From Prorocentrum cordatum (taxonomy: Eukaryota; Sar; Dinophyceae; Prorocentrales; Prorocentraceae): a stretch of 30,000 bases of DNA. The notes under the pieces were generated by a model. That model was not told the origin of the DNA, did not search any database, and saw only the letters and a program-made list of their open reading frames with translations. Below, one piece after another: positions 8,821-19,165 of the stretch; position 1 is the stretch's first letter, and every line of letters starts with the position of its first letter. Location: assembly GCA_963575745.1 (NCBI GenBank), contig CAUYUJ010015837.1, positions 1,665,540-1,695,539 on the forward strand, given 5' to 3'. The translations under genes and the position numbers were made by a program.

Positions 8821-9371
8821 AGGCAGAGGAAGAAATAGGCCGACGCCCGGGGGGCACCAGCGCCGAAGGACGGAGGTGAAAGAGAGGCATGCGAGGGGAA
8901 CCTTGGGAGACCTGAGAGGCCAGGGCTCGGCCGCGGAGGAGGCAGAGGCTGGGCTGGACGCAGGGCTGGCCCTTTCGCGCCGTGACAGCAAAAAATCGAC
9001 GGAAGATTTTGACACTGTGCTGTCACTGGGGCGCCCCTGCCAGGCCTCGGGGCCGTCCACAGGCGACTCGAGAGGGAAGGCCGGCCCCGGGAAAGCGGTC
9101 GAGGTCTCCGTCTCTGGGGGTCGGCGGTGCGAAAGTACCGCGGCGCCAGGGCTCTGGGGACGCAGGCCGTGCCCGAAAGGCTTCGCCTTCGAGGGATCGA
9201 GAAGCTGATTATTTCTCCTTTCCTTTGGCGGAGGGATGGCGGAAGTAACAGTTGCCTCCCCCTAGCCAGGAGATGCCAATTTTGTGGAGCGGGCCATGTG
9301 GGGGCGGGTGTCGACCTCAGGCGCTTCCTCCGCTTGCTTCCCCAGAGCCCCTCATCATTTTCTTGCAGTGT
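8821..9371. other. intergenic
   Basis: Mixed GC-rich sequence. A short hairpin-like pair, CAAAAAATCGACGGAAGATTTTGAC with CTGTC blocks either side, lies at about 8983-9023. No coding region recognised. Confidence 0.4.
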
Positions 9372-9450
9372 GGATCCCGGAGGTCTCGACCCATTTCACG
9401 GGCCTGGGGTTTCACCCTGGGCAGTTTTCTGACGGAGGGCCCCCAGAGGT
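9372..9450 (+). repeat. dispersed ~125-bp repeat, partial copy 3
   Basis: GGATCCCGGAGGTCTCGACC through GGAGGGCCCCCAGAGG parallels the central and right parts of the copies at 3309-3433 and 11199-11323. The left end is missing or too diverged to place. Confidence 0.45.
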
Positions 9451-9455
9451 AGCAG

Positions 9456-9655
9456 TCGGCGGCGAGCCCAGGGGGAAGTGAGAAGGGGTGGGCCTTCATG
9501 GAAGGCTCGGAAGTCCCCCGGCCTTCTGAGAAGTTTTTCTTAGCCTCCCGCGAAGACATTGAAAACCTGTCAGTAGGCCGGAGGCCTTCTGAGAAGCCCC
9601 GCCGCTTTCTGAGAAGGCCTTCTCCTTCTCATTTCCCCCGCTCGCCCGCCGCCGA
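9456..9655. mobile_element. 190-bp TIR element family, copy C (best preserved)
   Basis: The two ends are imperfect inverted repeats about 40 bases long. The left end is TCGGCGGCGAGC plus GGGGGAAGTGAGAAGG. The right end in reverse complement is TCGGCGGCGGGCGAGC plus GGGGGAAATGAGAAGG. The interior holds four CTTCTGAGAAG-type palindromic blocks. No ORF belongs to it. It is non-autonomous, and no transposase source is visible in the window. Confidence 0.8.
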
Positions 9656-9771
9656 AACAGAAATGCCAGCACCCGTCTGTCGTGTTGTTTTCCATGGCCC
9701 GGAGGGGTCTGGACCTGGAGCCTCCTCGTCTTAGTTCCGCTCCTCGTGTACCATCCGCGCCCTCTGCCCAT

Positions 9772-10145
9772 TTTCTCCTCCTCCTCATCATCATCAGCAT
9801 CATCAGCATCATCATCCTCATCCTCCTCATCATCTGCCTCATCATCCTCTCTTCTGGTCCTCCGCATCATATCAACATCATCATCATACCAATCAGCATC
9901 AGCAGCATCATCATCAACATCGTCATCATCATCAGCATCATCATGATCGTCATCATCATCATCCTCATCATCAGCATCATCATCACTATCCGCCTCATCC
10001 TCCTCTCTTCTGGCCCTCCTACTCCTCCTCCGCCTCCTCCTCCGCCTCCTCTCTTCTGGTCCTCCTCCTCCTCTCTTCTGGTCCTCCTCCTCCACCTCCT
10101 CATCATCATCACCATCATCAGCATGATCATGATCATCAGCATCAG

Positions 10146-10180
<35 letters not shown>

Positions 10181-10545
10181 CCATCATCATCATCAGCATC
10201 ATCAATATCCGCCTCATCCTCTTCTCTTATGGTCCTCCTCCTCCTCCTCCTCCGTTTCCTCCTCCTTCTCCTCTCTTCTGGTCCTCCTCCTCCTCCTCCT
10301 CCTTCTCCTCCTCCTCCTCCTCCTCCTCCTCCTGCTCCTCCTCTCGTCTGGTCCTCCTCCTCCTCCTTCTCCCCTCCTCCCTCCTCCTCCTCCTCTCCTC
10401 CTCCTCCTCCTCCTGATCCTCCTCTCGTCTGGTCCTCCTGTTCCTTTCGTCTGATCCTCCTCCTCCTCCTCCTCCTCCTCCTCCCCCTCCTCCTCGACCT
10501 CCGGCTGCTCCTCCGCCTTCCTTTGCCATTGCTATGGTGTGAGGT
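9772..10545. repeat. compound (TCA)n/(CCT)n microsatellite with a higher-order unit
   Basis: Long TCA and CCT trinucleotide tracts alternate. A non-trinucleotide block, CCTCTCTTCTGGTCCTCC or close variants, is embedded repeatedly (near 9849, 10003, 10051, 10072, 10229, 10271, 10344, 10425). A longer version, TCCGCCTCATCCTC plus this block, follows TCA tracts at about 9989 and 10210, and again at 10906. The pattern suggests repeated expansion of a composite unit. All open frames across it are low complexity. Confidence 0.95.
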
Positions 10546-10573
10546 TTGAGTAATTCATTTGGGCTTCCCGCGC

Positions 10574-10608
10574 ATTGCTCATTGCTCATTGCTCATTGTT
10601 CATTGCTC
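10574..10608 (+). repeat. 7-bp tandem repeat (ATTGCTC)5
   Basis: Five consecutive heptamers, ATTGCTC four times with one ATTGTTC as the fourth, lie between two microsatellite blocks. Confidence 0.95.
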
Positions 10609-10985
10609 CTCCTGCTCCTTCTCCTCCTCCTCCTCCTCCTCCTCCTCCTCCTCCTCCTCCACAGCATCATCATCATCATCAGCATCATCATCATCAGCAT
10701 CAGCATCATCATCATAATCAGCAACAGCAGCAGTATCATCATCACGACCAGCATCATCGTCATCATCAACATCATCCTCATCCTCATCATCAGCATCATC
10801 CTCATCCTAATCATGATCATCAGCATCAGCACCATCATCGTCATCATCAGCATCATCATCATCATCATACTCGTCATCGTCATCATCATCGTCATCATCA
10901 CCATCCGCCTCATCCTCCTTCTCCTCTCTTCTGGTCGTTCTCCTCTTCCTCCTCCTCCTCATCCTCATCCTCCTGCTCCTGTTCC
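10609..10985. repeat. (CCT)n then (CAT/TCA)n microsatellite
   Basis: A CCT tract at 10609-10662 passes into a degenerate CAT/TCA tract to about 10912, then the TCCGCCTCATCCTCCTTCTC block and a further CCT-rich tail. Every reading frame is repetitive (His-rich, Ile/Ser-rich, Met-rich on the minus strand), so I call no gene. Confidence 0.95.
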
Positions 10986-11198
10986 TCCATCTCAGCCTCC
11001 GCCAGCCTCGCCAAGCGGACTCCTGTGGACGCTGAAGGAAGTCTCTGGACACTCGCGGGCGCATCCTTGCCCCAGGATGCCACCAGTTGTTCGAACTTGT
11101 TTGAGCCCTGGGACCCTCTGGGCCTGTTGAGGGATACCCTGGATGCCCCTGACATGTTTTTGTTCTGAGACAGTCACGACGGATGCTGTTTGCTAATG
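10986..11198. other. intergenic
   Basis: Unique-looking sequence between a microsatellite and a dispersed repeat. No gene recognised. Confidence 0.35.
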
Positions 11199-11323
11199 TT
11201 CGGCCTCCAGGGGCCTCCGCCGGGCCCTGGGACCATCAAAGAATGGCTCGAGATGAAAGTTGATCCCAGTGAAGGGGGCTAGACCTCTCGGCAGAAATTG
11301 GTGTGACAAAATCACGACGTCGG
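11199..11323 (-). repeat. dispersed ~125-bp repeat, copy 2 (inverted)
   Basis: Read on the minus strand it starts CCGACGTCGTGATTTTGTCA and ends CCCCTGGAGGCCGAA. It follows copy 1 at 3309-3433 over its whole length with scattered substitutions. Confidence 0.6.
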
Positions 11324-12534
11324 ATGTTGGGGTGGATGCCACGGGACCCTCCCGGGAAATCTTGGGGACATTTTGGGCCACGGAAACTATGTGAGGATGA
11401 GAAGGAGAGAAGGGCGAGAGGCAGGGAGGGAGAGAGGACGAGGAAAGATGAGGGAGGAGGGAGGAGCACTCCCCCCTCCTTGTCCTCCTTGTCACGGCGA
11501 TCTGAGCGTGGAGAAGGGCCCGCTCCTGGACGCGCGTCTGGCCTTTGCTCTGCCTTCTCGGCCGCTCGACTTCGGCCGAGGAGGCAGGGCGGGGGGCAGG
11601 AGGCCACGAAGGGAGATCGGAGGGATAAAGCGCTGGCGGACGAGGACGGCAGCGGCGACGACGACCACGATGACGATGATGAGCAAGATGAGGAGTGAGT
11701 TCGAGTACGAGATCGACTACCGACCTGATTTGCCCCAGAATTTGTTTTGCTCCGCCGAATACACGAACAACGCGTAGCTTAAATTCGCATTATGACTTCA
11801 GCCAGGGCGAGTCGTGATCTTGTGACCGCGGGCCACTCCTCCTCAAACAAAAAACGAACAATGCGTATCATGTCCCGTAACTATAAGAGTCAGAGAACGA
11901 GCAGGAAGATGAGGAGGACCAGGAGGACGATGAGGAGGCAGACGGGCAGCAGCAGGAGGGCGAGAAGAAGGCGGAGGAGGAGAAGGAGGAGGATGCAGGA
12001 GGAAGCAGGAGAGGAGAGGAGGGAGGGGGAGGGCTGAGCGGGGATTGTGTGAGAGGGGAGGTCGGAACAGGAGGAGGAGGAGGAGGAGGAGGAGAGGGAC
12101 GAGGAAAGAGACAGGGAGTCGGATGAGGACATGTATAGGGGAGAAAGATGTACAAGGGGAGAAGAAGGAGGAGGCAGCATATCAAAGAGGAAATGCGTTA
12201 AGGAGCTTGACGAGGAACCGTATAAAGGATGGGTGAAGGAGGGGTGGAGAAGGTGAAGGACGGGCAGCAGCAGAATAGCCAACGAGTTTGAGCCTGCGAA
12301 GGAGAAGGGGCAGAGGATGGAGGAGCAAGACGAGGAGGATAAGGAAAGACACTCTCCTTTCCGACCCGCTCGCCTGCAGCTGCCTGCCTGCCTGGCGAGC
12401 GACACCCGGGGCTGAGCAGGTTGCGGTGGCTCATTCGCAAGGTCTCGCGCAGGGAGGAGGAAGAGGAGTAAAGAACGAGAAGAGGCCAGAGGGCTCGCGA
12501 GCAGCTGCCACACTGCCCCTGCTTCACTTCAGCC
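11324..12534. other. intergenic, purine-rich with (AGG)n patches
   Basis: GGAGGA/GAGGAG-rich runs occupy 11395-11470, 11900-12035 and 12068-12095, with a short GACGATGAT patch at 11660-11695. Basic/acidic low-complexity open frames arise on both strands. No gene recognised. Confidence 0.5.
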
Positions 12535-12694
12535 ACGCGCAGAAGGGGGGTAGGTGGAGGGAGGAAGGCTTCTTAGAAGCACACCTGCTTCTTAGAAGGC
12601 GAGGGCCTTACCTATAGATGTAGGGCTGGCGCCTTCTCAGAAGCTACCTCCTTCAAGAAGCGTTCCCTCTACCCCTGCCCCCTTTTGTGCGCGC
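12535..12694. mobile_element. 190-bp TIR element family, copy D
   Basis: The left end CGCGCAGAAGGGGGGTAGG faces the right end CCCCTGCCCCCTTTTGTGCG as an imperfect inverted repeat. Inside are CTTCTTAGAAG twice and CCTTCTCAGAAG once, the family signature. The flanks differ from those of copies A-C. Confidence 0.55.
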
Positions 12695-13130
12695 CGCCAA
12701 TCACCGGCGCTGGCCGAACCAACAGGCACGCAGGGAGTCCTGGTTCCGCGCGCTGCACCGAACACATTGGTCAGAGGCGCTGTTTGGGGCCCACGCGTTG
12801 GCATCGCAGGCGATGGAACGGCTCCCAGAATGAGGATTTTTGCGAGGTGGGCGCGGCGACATTGAGCACAGTCAAGGCGCTGAAATAAGGACCACTTTGG
12901 GTTCGGAAGGGGTTGGACGTTCCCCGGGTCATTCCATGGCAACTCCTCGAGCTCTCCTCGTGCACGCAAGGCGCTTTTGAGGCCAAAGAGGGGCTTCGTT
13001 CCTTACTTAGCGTTCCTTACGGTAGCTGCCCGACTGCATCATGAACATCAGTGACAACGCACCGATATTCGCTGGCCCACGAGGAAGGGCCAGACTCAGA
13101 AGGAAACCCAGAAGGCCGCGAACCAGGCGG
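12695..13130. other. intergenic
   Basis: Mixed sequence without a recognisable gene, structure or repeat. Confidence 0.4.
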
Positions 13131-13500
13131 GAAAAAACACACAGACGCAAATAATCGCCGATTCCCAGAAAATATATAAAGACATGGGAAGTGAAGGGGG
13201 AGACGAAACTCCAAGACATATGGAAAGATGGCGTCCTTTCTTGGCGGGCTGTGCACTCGGGAAGGGCGCTTCTGCGGGGTCGCAGGTCTCGGTTCGTCTT
13301 CCTCGTTCGTTCCTCGTGCGTTTTGCTGGAGTCGTCTCGCGCGCAGGCGCTCTGTTCCAAGGGTCGGGGTCTAGCTTTGGACTTACAAGGCTAAACGGTT
13401 CCTTCCCGACTCCATCCCCCAGCCACGGGGGCAGCGAGACAGCAGAGGAGGGGACTTGTGCCTATCTATCTGTGTGTGTCCCTGGGCCCCTTCAGCAAAG
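13131..13500. repeat. dispersed repeat shared with 27.7-27.86 kb, split copy
   Basis: 13131-13212 matches 27702-27784: GAAAAAACACACAGA, then ATCGCCGATTCCC, GAAAATAT, ATGGGAAGTG, GGGG and GACGAAA in the same order. The distal landmark TGTGTGTCCCTGGGCCCCTTC lies only at about 13472-13492, some 260 bases further on, whereas at 27.83 kb it follows after about 50 bases. The copy here therefore appears interrupted by about 200 bp of unrelated sequence. Confidence 0.65.
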
Positions 13501-13807
13501 GGGGCCACAACAGCAGGGACGATGACAGCAGTGGAGGCCCTGGCCCCCAAAGGCAGCGGAGGAAGCCAAGAAGGGCGCGTCTGCCGCATGCCCGCGCCAA
13601 AAGCAGACATTTACTTACTGGTCGGCGTCCTCTCAGTTGTGGAGAAAAAGCACTTACTGGTCACGAGAGGCTGCAGAGCTTGCGGCCGCAGTGGGCGTCC
13701 AGCCAGCAGGGCTGCCTACAGCGAGAGTTCTGGCGGCTCACAGATTGAGCCCTGAAGGATGGGGCCGTCAGGATAGGAACCGGACTAGGCCAGGACGAGG
13801 ATCAATC

Positions 13808-13850
13808 CGTTCCAGAGCGCTCCGGAATGCTCTCCGAGCGTTCTGGAACG
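13808..13850. other. hairpin, 15-bp stem
   Basis: CGTTCCAGAGCGCTC at 13808-13822 and GAGCGTTCTGGAACG at 13836-13850 are complementary at 14 of 15 positions with a 13-base loop. It is not followed by a T-run. The role is unknown; it may be the core of a small fold-back element. Confidence 0.8.
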
Positions 13851-15869
13851 CTCTGAGAGAGCAGGGACGCCCGATACATCCTCCAGAACCGCCGGATCTC
13901 AGAGATTCTCGATTTACACTCGCCCTATATGATCTTCGTCCTGGCTTCGTCTTAAGGAAGGGATCCCAGGATGAAATGACGTACATAATTAGACTGGGGC
14001 CCCTCGCCACTCGGGATCTCGCCTTCGAACTGCCGAGGATTGGTGACCAAGATGTCATCCCCCAGGAACGGGACACTGAAGGCGGCGGCGTGCCGGGGAA
14101 GGGTGGCCTGCAGCCAGCGAAGGCCAGGGGGAGCGGCGGCTGCGGCGGCAGTCATGCTCTGGGGAGGGGGCGTTGGGGGGCGTGGAGGCCAAGAGGCAGA
14201 GCCTCTGCACGGGCCGTGCGGGACAGCAGCAAGCAGGTTCGGGCGTGGTTGCCGGCTGGGCAGGCGCTGCGCGGGGCTGCGGAGGTCGACCATCGCGAGA
14301 GGTCGCAAGTGGCCCCGGCGGGCCTGGCCAGCCTCGGCGCGGCCCGCAGGGGAAGGTTCTGGCGGGGCGGCCGCGGAGGTCTGCGCTGCCCCCCTGAGGC
14401 GAAGAGTGGGAGGCTGGTGGAGGCGAGGCACAGCCCGCGGCTCGTTGATCGGAACAGCTCCAGCCCCCATGAGGGGAAGCCAAGCACCGACCACAACGCT
14501 GTTCAGTTTGCTTTCGGCCCTTGTTTGGTTGTTCGTTCCGTTCTTCGTTTCTGTTTCGCTTCGTTTTCTGTTTTTGTTTCAACGCCTCGTTTCGTTGTTC
14601 GTTTCGTTTGGCGCCAGTTTCGTTTTAACCGCGCAAGTTCACAGGCACGGCATCGAATGATATGTTGATGTATCTGTGGGGGCACAGAGGAGGCGAGGCA
14701 CAGTTCATGAAGGCCACGGCTTCCGCTGTCTGTGGCCATTGTGGAGATGCGGAGCGGTCACCGCTGTTGGGCGGGCGTGGGGGTGCCAGCGGCGGCCACG
14801 CTGGTGGCGTACCGCCGCGCCTCCCAGAAGTTCCGAGTGTCCATGTTCTGTATGTGTGTGTGCGGTTAGTTTCCGCAGGTCTATATCTGGACAATTGCTC
14901 CAGAAAGCAGGCGGGGCAGAGCTCATTTGTAGGTTGAAGTCTTCTCAATTCTGGGCAGGGGTGTAGACTTGTGAAGCGCCCAGAAAACCTGCAAGTCCGC
15001 GCGCCGGGCCGGATGACGCGCCCGAAAGTTCCCAAATCCCATCGTCCCCCCCCCCCTCTCCTCGCTCGGGCCCGCTCAGCTCCCCGCAGGAAGCTGCTGG
15101 AGCGGCCTCGGCGACCTGCCCGCCCGTGGGTCTGGGCCCACGGAGGCGGACGAAGGGACACGTCTGGAGCGCGGCTGCCGGCGCTCCGTCGCGGAAATAG
15201 CGTGCTCTCTCACTCTGACAAGCTTGTCAAGGCCACGGGCAGACGGGGAGATGGTTCGGGATGAATGGGGAGAAGGGGAAGGAGTGTAGGACAAGGGGGG
15301 TAGTGCAGGGGAGGGCAGGAGAAGGAGGAGGAAAGGGAGGACTCAGCCTTTCCATGTTTGGTTTCCCAATATCCCATTCCTCGCGTGCACTCGCTCGCCA
15401 GTGCGACTCAGATCCCCATGTGCATGCATGACGAAGCGAGGTCACAGTCGCCCACTAGTGTCCAATAGCTCCTTGATCAAAGCGTTCGGTGGATTCCCTA
15501 CAGCTACCCATCCGCGACGCGTTCAGCGCGCACCGTAGGGCTCAGTGCCTATTCGAACGAACTTCCCCACCGCCGCTGCGGCCGAGATTCCATTGCCGCC
15601 TCGGCGCGAAGGGTGATCTTCCTGCCGTCCATCGAAGAAGCCCACTTGCAGCGATCCACCGCCGCACCTTACCTTTTGGAAGCGCCTAATCTGGCAAAAC
15701 GTTGGGTCGAAGTCTTGACACACTATTGGGTCATGTGTTCACGAGCCGTTGTGGAAACCCTTAGAGGGAGCACTTGTGGGAGGAAAAGAAGGAGGATAAA
15801 TGTGTATATATATATGTATATATATAGCGATGAGGAGGAGGAGGAGGAGGAGGAGGAGGAGGCGAAAAA

Positions 15870-15985
15870 GGAGGAGGCCTCTGGGTGGCCTCCTGAGGGC
15901 TTCCTCAGGGCCTCTTGGGGGCCTCTGAGGGCCTCTTGGGGGTCTTCCTCGGGGCCTCTTAGGAGGCTCTTGGGGGGCCTCTAGG
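15870..15985. repeat. degenerate GGCCTCTTGGGG tandem repeat
   Basis: Variants of GGGCCTCTTGGGG recur about every 15-25 bases. Similar CCCAGGGCGT-type wording reappears at the right edge of the window (29900-30000). Confidence 0.7.
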
Positions 15986-16467
15986 AGTCTACAAAGGGCC
16001 GGTTGGTTTGCGGAGGCCGCATTATGGGCCTCATTGGGTCATCTTGGGGCCCCATGGGCACGCTTTCGAGCCGTCTTGAAGGTCTGCGGGGCCGTCTTAG
16101 GGCCCCCCTCTTGGCCAGTCTCGGAAACCTCTCGGGGCTATCCGTCGAAAGCTCGGAATAGGCGAGAACGCGAACAGATGCCAAATTACCCTGTGACGTA
16201 CCCAACCCATTTGCATCAATGGAAACGAGGAGTTGGCCGAAACTTGCATGGACAATCGACTTGATGTGTAAGCTACTTAGGAGACGCGCCTATGGCATGA
16301 TGCGCAGGAGAACCATACAAGAACGAGGGGCGACAGCTACAGGCTCGAAGAGGACATGGGGAGTCGGGAACGCAGAGCAGGAGAAAACGTGCGGGAAGCC
16401 GAACCATCAGCACGGCAGCAGCAGAGGGAAGGTGACTGCAGGAGGAGAACAAGGACGAAAGCGGCGT

Positions 16468-18236
16468 CTAGTTTGAGTCTGCGATGGGTACCCACTGTGC
16501 TGTGCCCCTCCGCAGCCCTCGAAAGTGGCGACAGTTTCACAGATCGCAGCCCCCCAGGGATGGCGAGGTCTAATTTGAATCTGCGGTGGGTACCCAGTGT
16601 GCTGTGCGCTTCAGCAGCCCTCGAATACCCACCGTGCTGCCCCCCCCCCAGCAGGCTTCGAAAGTGGCGACACTTTCACAGATCGCAGCCCCCCAGGGAT
16701 GGCGAGGTCTAATTTGAGTATGCGGTGGGTACACACTCTGTTGGGCCCCCCCCCAGCAGGCCTCGAGAGTGGCGATAGTTTCACAGATCGCAGCCCCCCA
16801 GGGATGGCGAGGTTTAATTTGAGTCTGCGGTGGGTACCCACTGTGCTGGGCCCGTCAGCAGGCCTCGAAAGTGGCGACAGTTTCGCCGACCGCGGCCCCC
16901 CAGGGATGGCGAGGTTTAATTTGAGTCTGCCGTGTGTACCCACTGTGCTGGGCCCCCCAGCAGGCCTCGAAAGTGGCGACAGTTTCACAGATCGCAGCCC
17001 CCCAGGGATGGCGAGGTCTAATTTGAATCTGCGGTGTGTACCCACTGTGCTGGGCCCCCCAGCAGGCCTCGAAAGTGGCGACAGTTTCACAGATCGCAGC
17101 CCCCCAGGGATGGCGAGGTCTAATTTGGGCGGTGTGTACCCACTGTGCTGGGCCCCCCAGCAGGCCTCGAAAGTGGCGACAGTTTCACGGATCGCAGCCC
17201 CCCAGGGATGGCGAGGTCTAATTTGAATCTGCGGTGTGTACCCACTGTGCTGGGCCCCCCAGCAGGCCTCGAAAGTGGCGACAGTTTCACAGATCGCAGC
17301 CCCCCAGGGATGGCGAGGTCTAATTTGAATCTGCGGTGTGTACCCACTGTGCTGGGGTCCCCAGCAGGCCTCGAAAGTGGCGAAAGTTTCACATATCGCA
17401 GCCCCCCAGGGATGGCGAGGTCTAGTTTGAATCTGCGGTGTGTACCCACTGTGCTGGCCCCCCCAGCAGGCCTCGAGATTGGCGACAGTTTCACAGATCG
17501 CAGCCCCCCAGGGATGGCGAGGTCTAATTTGAATCTGCGGTGTGTACCCACTGCGCTGGGCCCCCCAACAGGCCTCGAAAGTGGCGACAGTTTCACAGAT
17601 CGCAGCCCCCCAGGGATGGCGAGGTCTAATTTGAATTTGCGGTGTGTACCCACTGCGCTGGGCCCCCCAGCAGGCCTCGAAAGTGGCGACCGTTTCACAG
17701 ATCGCAGCCCCCCAGGGATGGCGAGGTCTAATTTGAATGTGCGGTGTGTACCCACTGCGCTGGGCCCCCCAACAGGCCTCGAAAGTGGCGACAGTTTCAC
17801 AGATCGCAGCCCCCTGGGGACGGCGAGGTCTAATTTGAATGTGCGGTGTGTACCCACTGTGCTGGGCCCCCCAGCAGGCCTCGAAAGTGGCGACAGTTTC
17901 ACAGATCGCAGCCCCCAGGGATGGCGAGGTCTAATTTGAATCTGCGGCGTGTACCCACTGTGCTGGGGTCCCCAGCAGGCCTCGAAAGTGGCGACAGTTT
18001 CACAGATCGCAGCCCCCCAGGGATGGCGAGGTCTAATTTGACTCTGCCGTGTGTACCCACTGTGCTGGGCCCCCCAGCAGGCCTCGAAAGTGGCGACAGT
18101 TCCACAGATCGCAGCCCCCCAGGGATGGCGAGGTCTAATTTGAATCTGCGGTGTGTACCCACTGTGCTGGGCCCCCCAGCAGGCCTCGAAAGTGGCGACA
18201 GTTTCACAGATCGCAGCCCCCCAGGGACGGCGAGGT
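16468..18236. repeat. 102-bp satellite array, 17 copies
   Basis: The landmark GGCGAGGT recurs at regular intervals from 16562 to 18229. Intervals are 139, 105, 102, 102, 102, 98, then 102 repeated, one 101, then 102. The unit contains AAAGTGGCGACAGTTTCACA, GATCGCAGCCCCCCAGGGAT and TACCCACTGTGCTGGG. The 102-bp period is 34 codons, so one frame stays open on each strand: a GLESGDSFTDRSPPGMARSN-type repeat on plus and a KLSPLSRPAGGPSTVGTHRR-type repeat on minus. The 98- and 101-bp units break both frames, which argues against a constrained protein. The 139-bp unit holds a partial internal duplication. Divergence is low in the centre and higher at the left edge, as expected for a homogenised satellite. 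Confidence 0.97.
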
Positions 18237-18813
18237 CAAAGGCAGGGGGGAAGAGAGGGACGGGAGGGGGTGGGAAGGAGACGGTGGGAAGGAGACGCGG
18301 TGGAAAGGAGACGCGCGAGCAGTGCTCTATTCAAAACGAGAACTCAACGCAGGAGGGTTGGGAATAATTAGATAATGCATATGTGTTGTGTTGTTTTTCT
18401 TCACCTATAGTCATATCCCTGGGACTGGCCTCCACTTCTCCTACATATCGATGTTCTGCCTTTTCGCGCGAAGCCGGCGCTTTCAACACGGTGGTGATGG
18501 TGTTGGTGATGGTGATGGTGATGGCCATGGAGTTGTTGATAATGATGGTAATGGTGACGCCCATTTTAGCAGTTTAGGCGAAACGAGTTGTGTTATGCGG
18601 TGGGTGATGACGATGCCCGCGCTCCATTCCTAAGTCAGACGCTCCGACGGACCATGACTTAGTGTAGCAGTTGATGGCAGAACGTTATCGTGTGCACTGT
18701 TACTGTATGTTGCTGTTGTGGATGCTTCCAAGTGGTTAACGTACAGGAAAGAGCCATGTACATTGCTTATTTCAAGAACTGGTTCCAGATGAGGGCAGAC
18801 GACTAACAGCGGT
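18237..18813. other. intergenic with short tandem repeats
   Basis: 18263-18316 holds three loose copies of GGTGG(G/A)AAGGAGACG. 18491-18556 is a degenerate GGTGAT repeat. The remainder (18560-18813) is unique and relatively AT-rich for this window, with no gene recognised. Confidence 0.5.
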
Positions 18814-18890
18814 GGATGAGCAAAGTGTAGACGACCACCCCGCGGGAGTGAGCAGAGTGTAGACGACTACCCCGCGGGGGATGAGCAAAA
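18814..18890 (+). repeat. ~34-bp tandem repeat, two full copies and a partial
   Basis: GATGAGCAAAGTGTAGACGA plus CCACCCCGCGGG is followed by GTGAGCAGAGTGTAGACGAC plus TACCCCGCGGG, then GATGAGCAAAA. The unit is about 34 bp. Confidence 0.85.
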
Positions 18891-18958
18891 CTGCCTCCAC
18901 TACTCGGGGGTCGCTACAGCGACAGCGAAGCCAAGGTCTTGCCAGAGAGCAATATTAT

Positions 18959-19165
18959 GAAAATGGCCCGCCCTGCACGCGCTAAACTGCTGCAAATTTT
19001 AAGGCAAATGTGCGCGGCGCCAGGGCGAGAGCCACATGTTGGAAAGGGCCCGCCCTCTAACCGTGCAGCTGCTGTGAACTTGTAAGGCGACTGTACGCGG
19101 CGCGAGGGCGAGGGCCACATTCTGGAACCGGGAAGCTGTTGCAAATTTCAGGCCTCAGGGTCATA
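18959..19165 (+). repeat. 82-bp tandem repeat, two and a half copies
   Basis: GGCCCGCCCT starts units at 18965 and 19047. Each contains GCTG-TG-AA-TT-TAAGGC, then GTACGCGGCG or GTGCGCGGCG, then AGGGCGAG-GCCACAT-TGGAA. A third partial unit begins near 19130 (AAGCTGTTGCAAATTTCAGG). Confidence 0.85.

Larger units (their letters stand above)
13501..16467. other. intergenic, mixed
   Basis: No gene recognised in nearly 3 kb. Visible items are a strong hairpin at 13808-13850, a T-rich degenerate CGTTT repeat at 14508-14625, AT dinucleotides at 15801-15827 (TGTATATATATATGTATATA), (GAG)n at 15832-15862, and a degenerate GGGCCTCTTGGGGG repeat at 15870-15985. Long open frames (up to 343 codons at 13637-14668) are Gly/Arg/Ala-rich, overlap counterparts on the other strand and show no motif. 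Confidence 0.4.

Noticed and set aside
9496-11168. Long Ile/Ser-rich, His-rich, Asp-rich and Met-rich ORFs
   Set aside because: All derive from TCA and CCT triplet repeats and occur in every frame. A His-rich metal-binding protein was considered, but the tract lacks a conserved flank.
13637-14668. 343-codon plus-strand ORF
   Set aside because: Gly/Arg/Ala-rich with no motif, overlapped by similarly long frames on the other strand, as expected in GC-rich DNA with few stops.
16468-18236. CRISPR array
   Set aside because: Units are directly adjacent and similar along their whole length, with no unique spacers, and the window is eukaryotic in character.
16597-18367. A genuine repeat protein encoded by the 102-bp units
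   Set aside because: Both strands are open equally, indel-bearing units break the frame, and no start or unique flanking domain is present.
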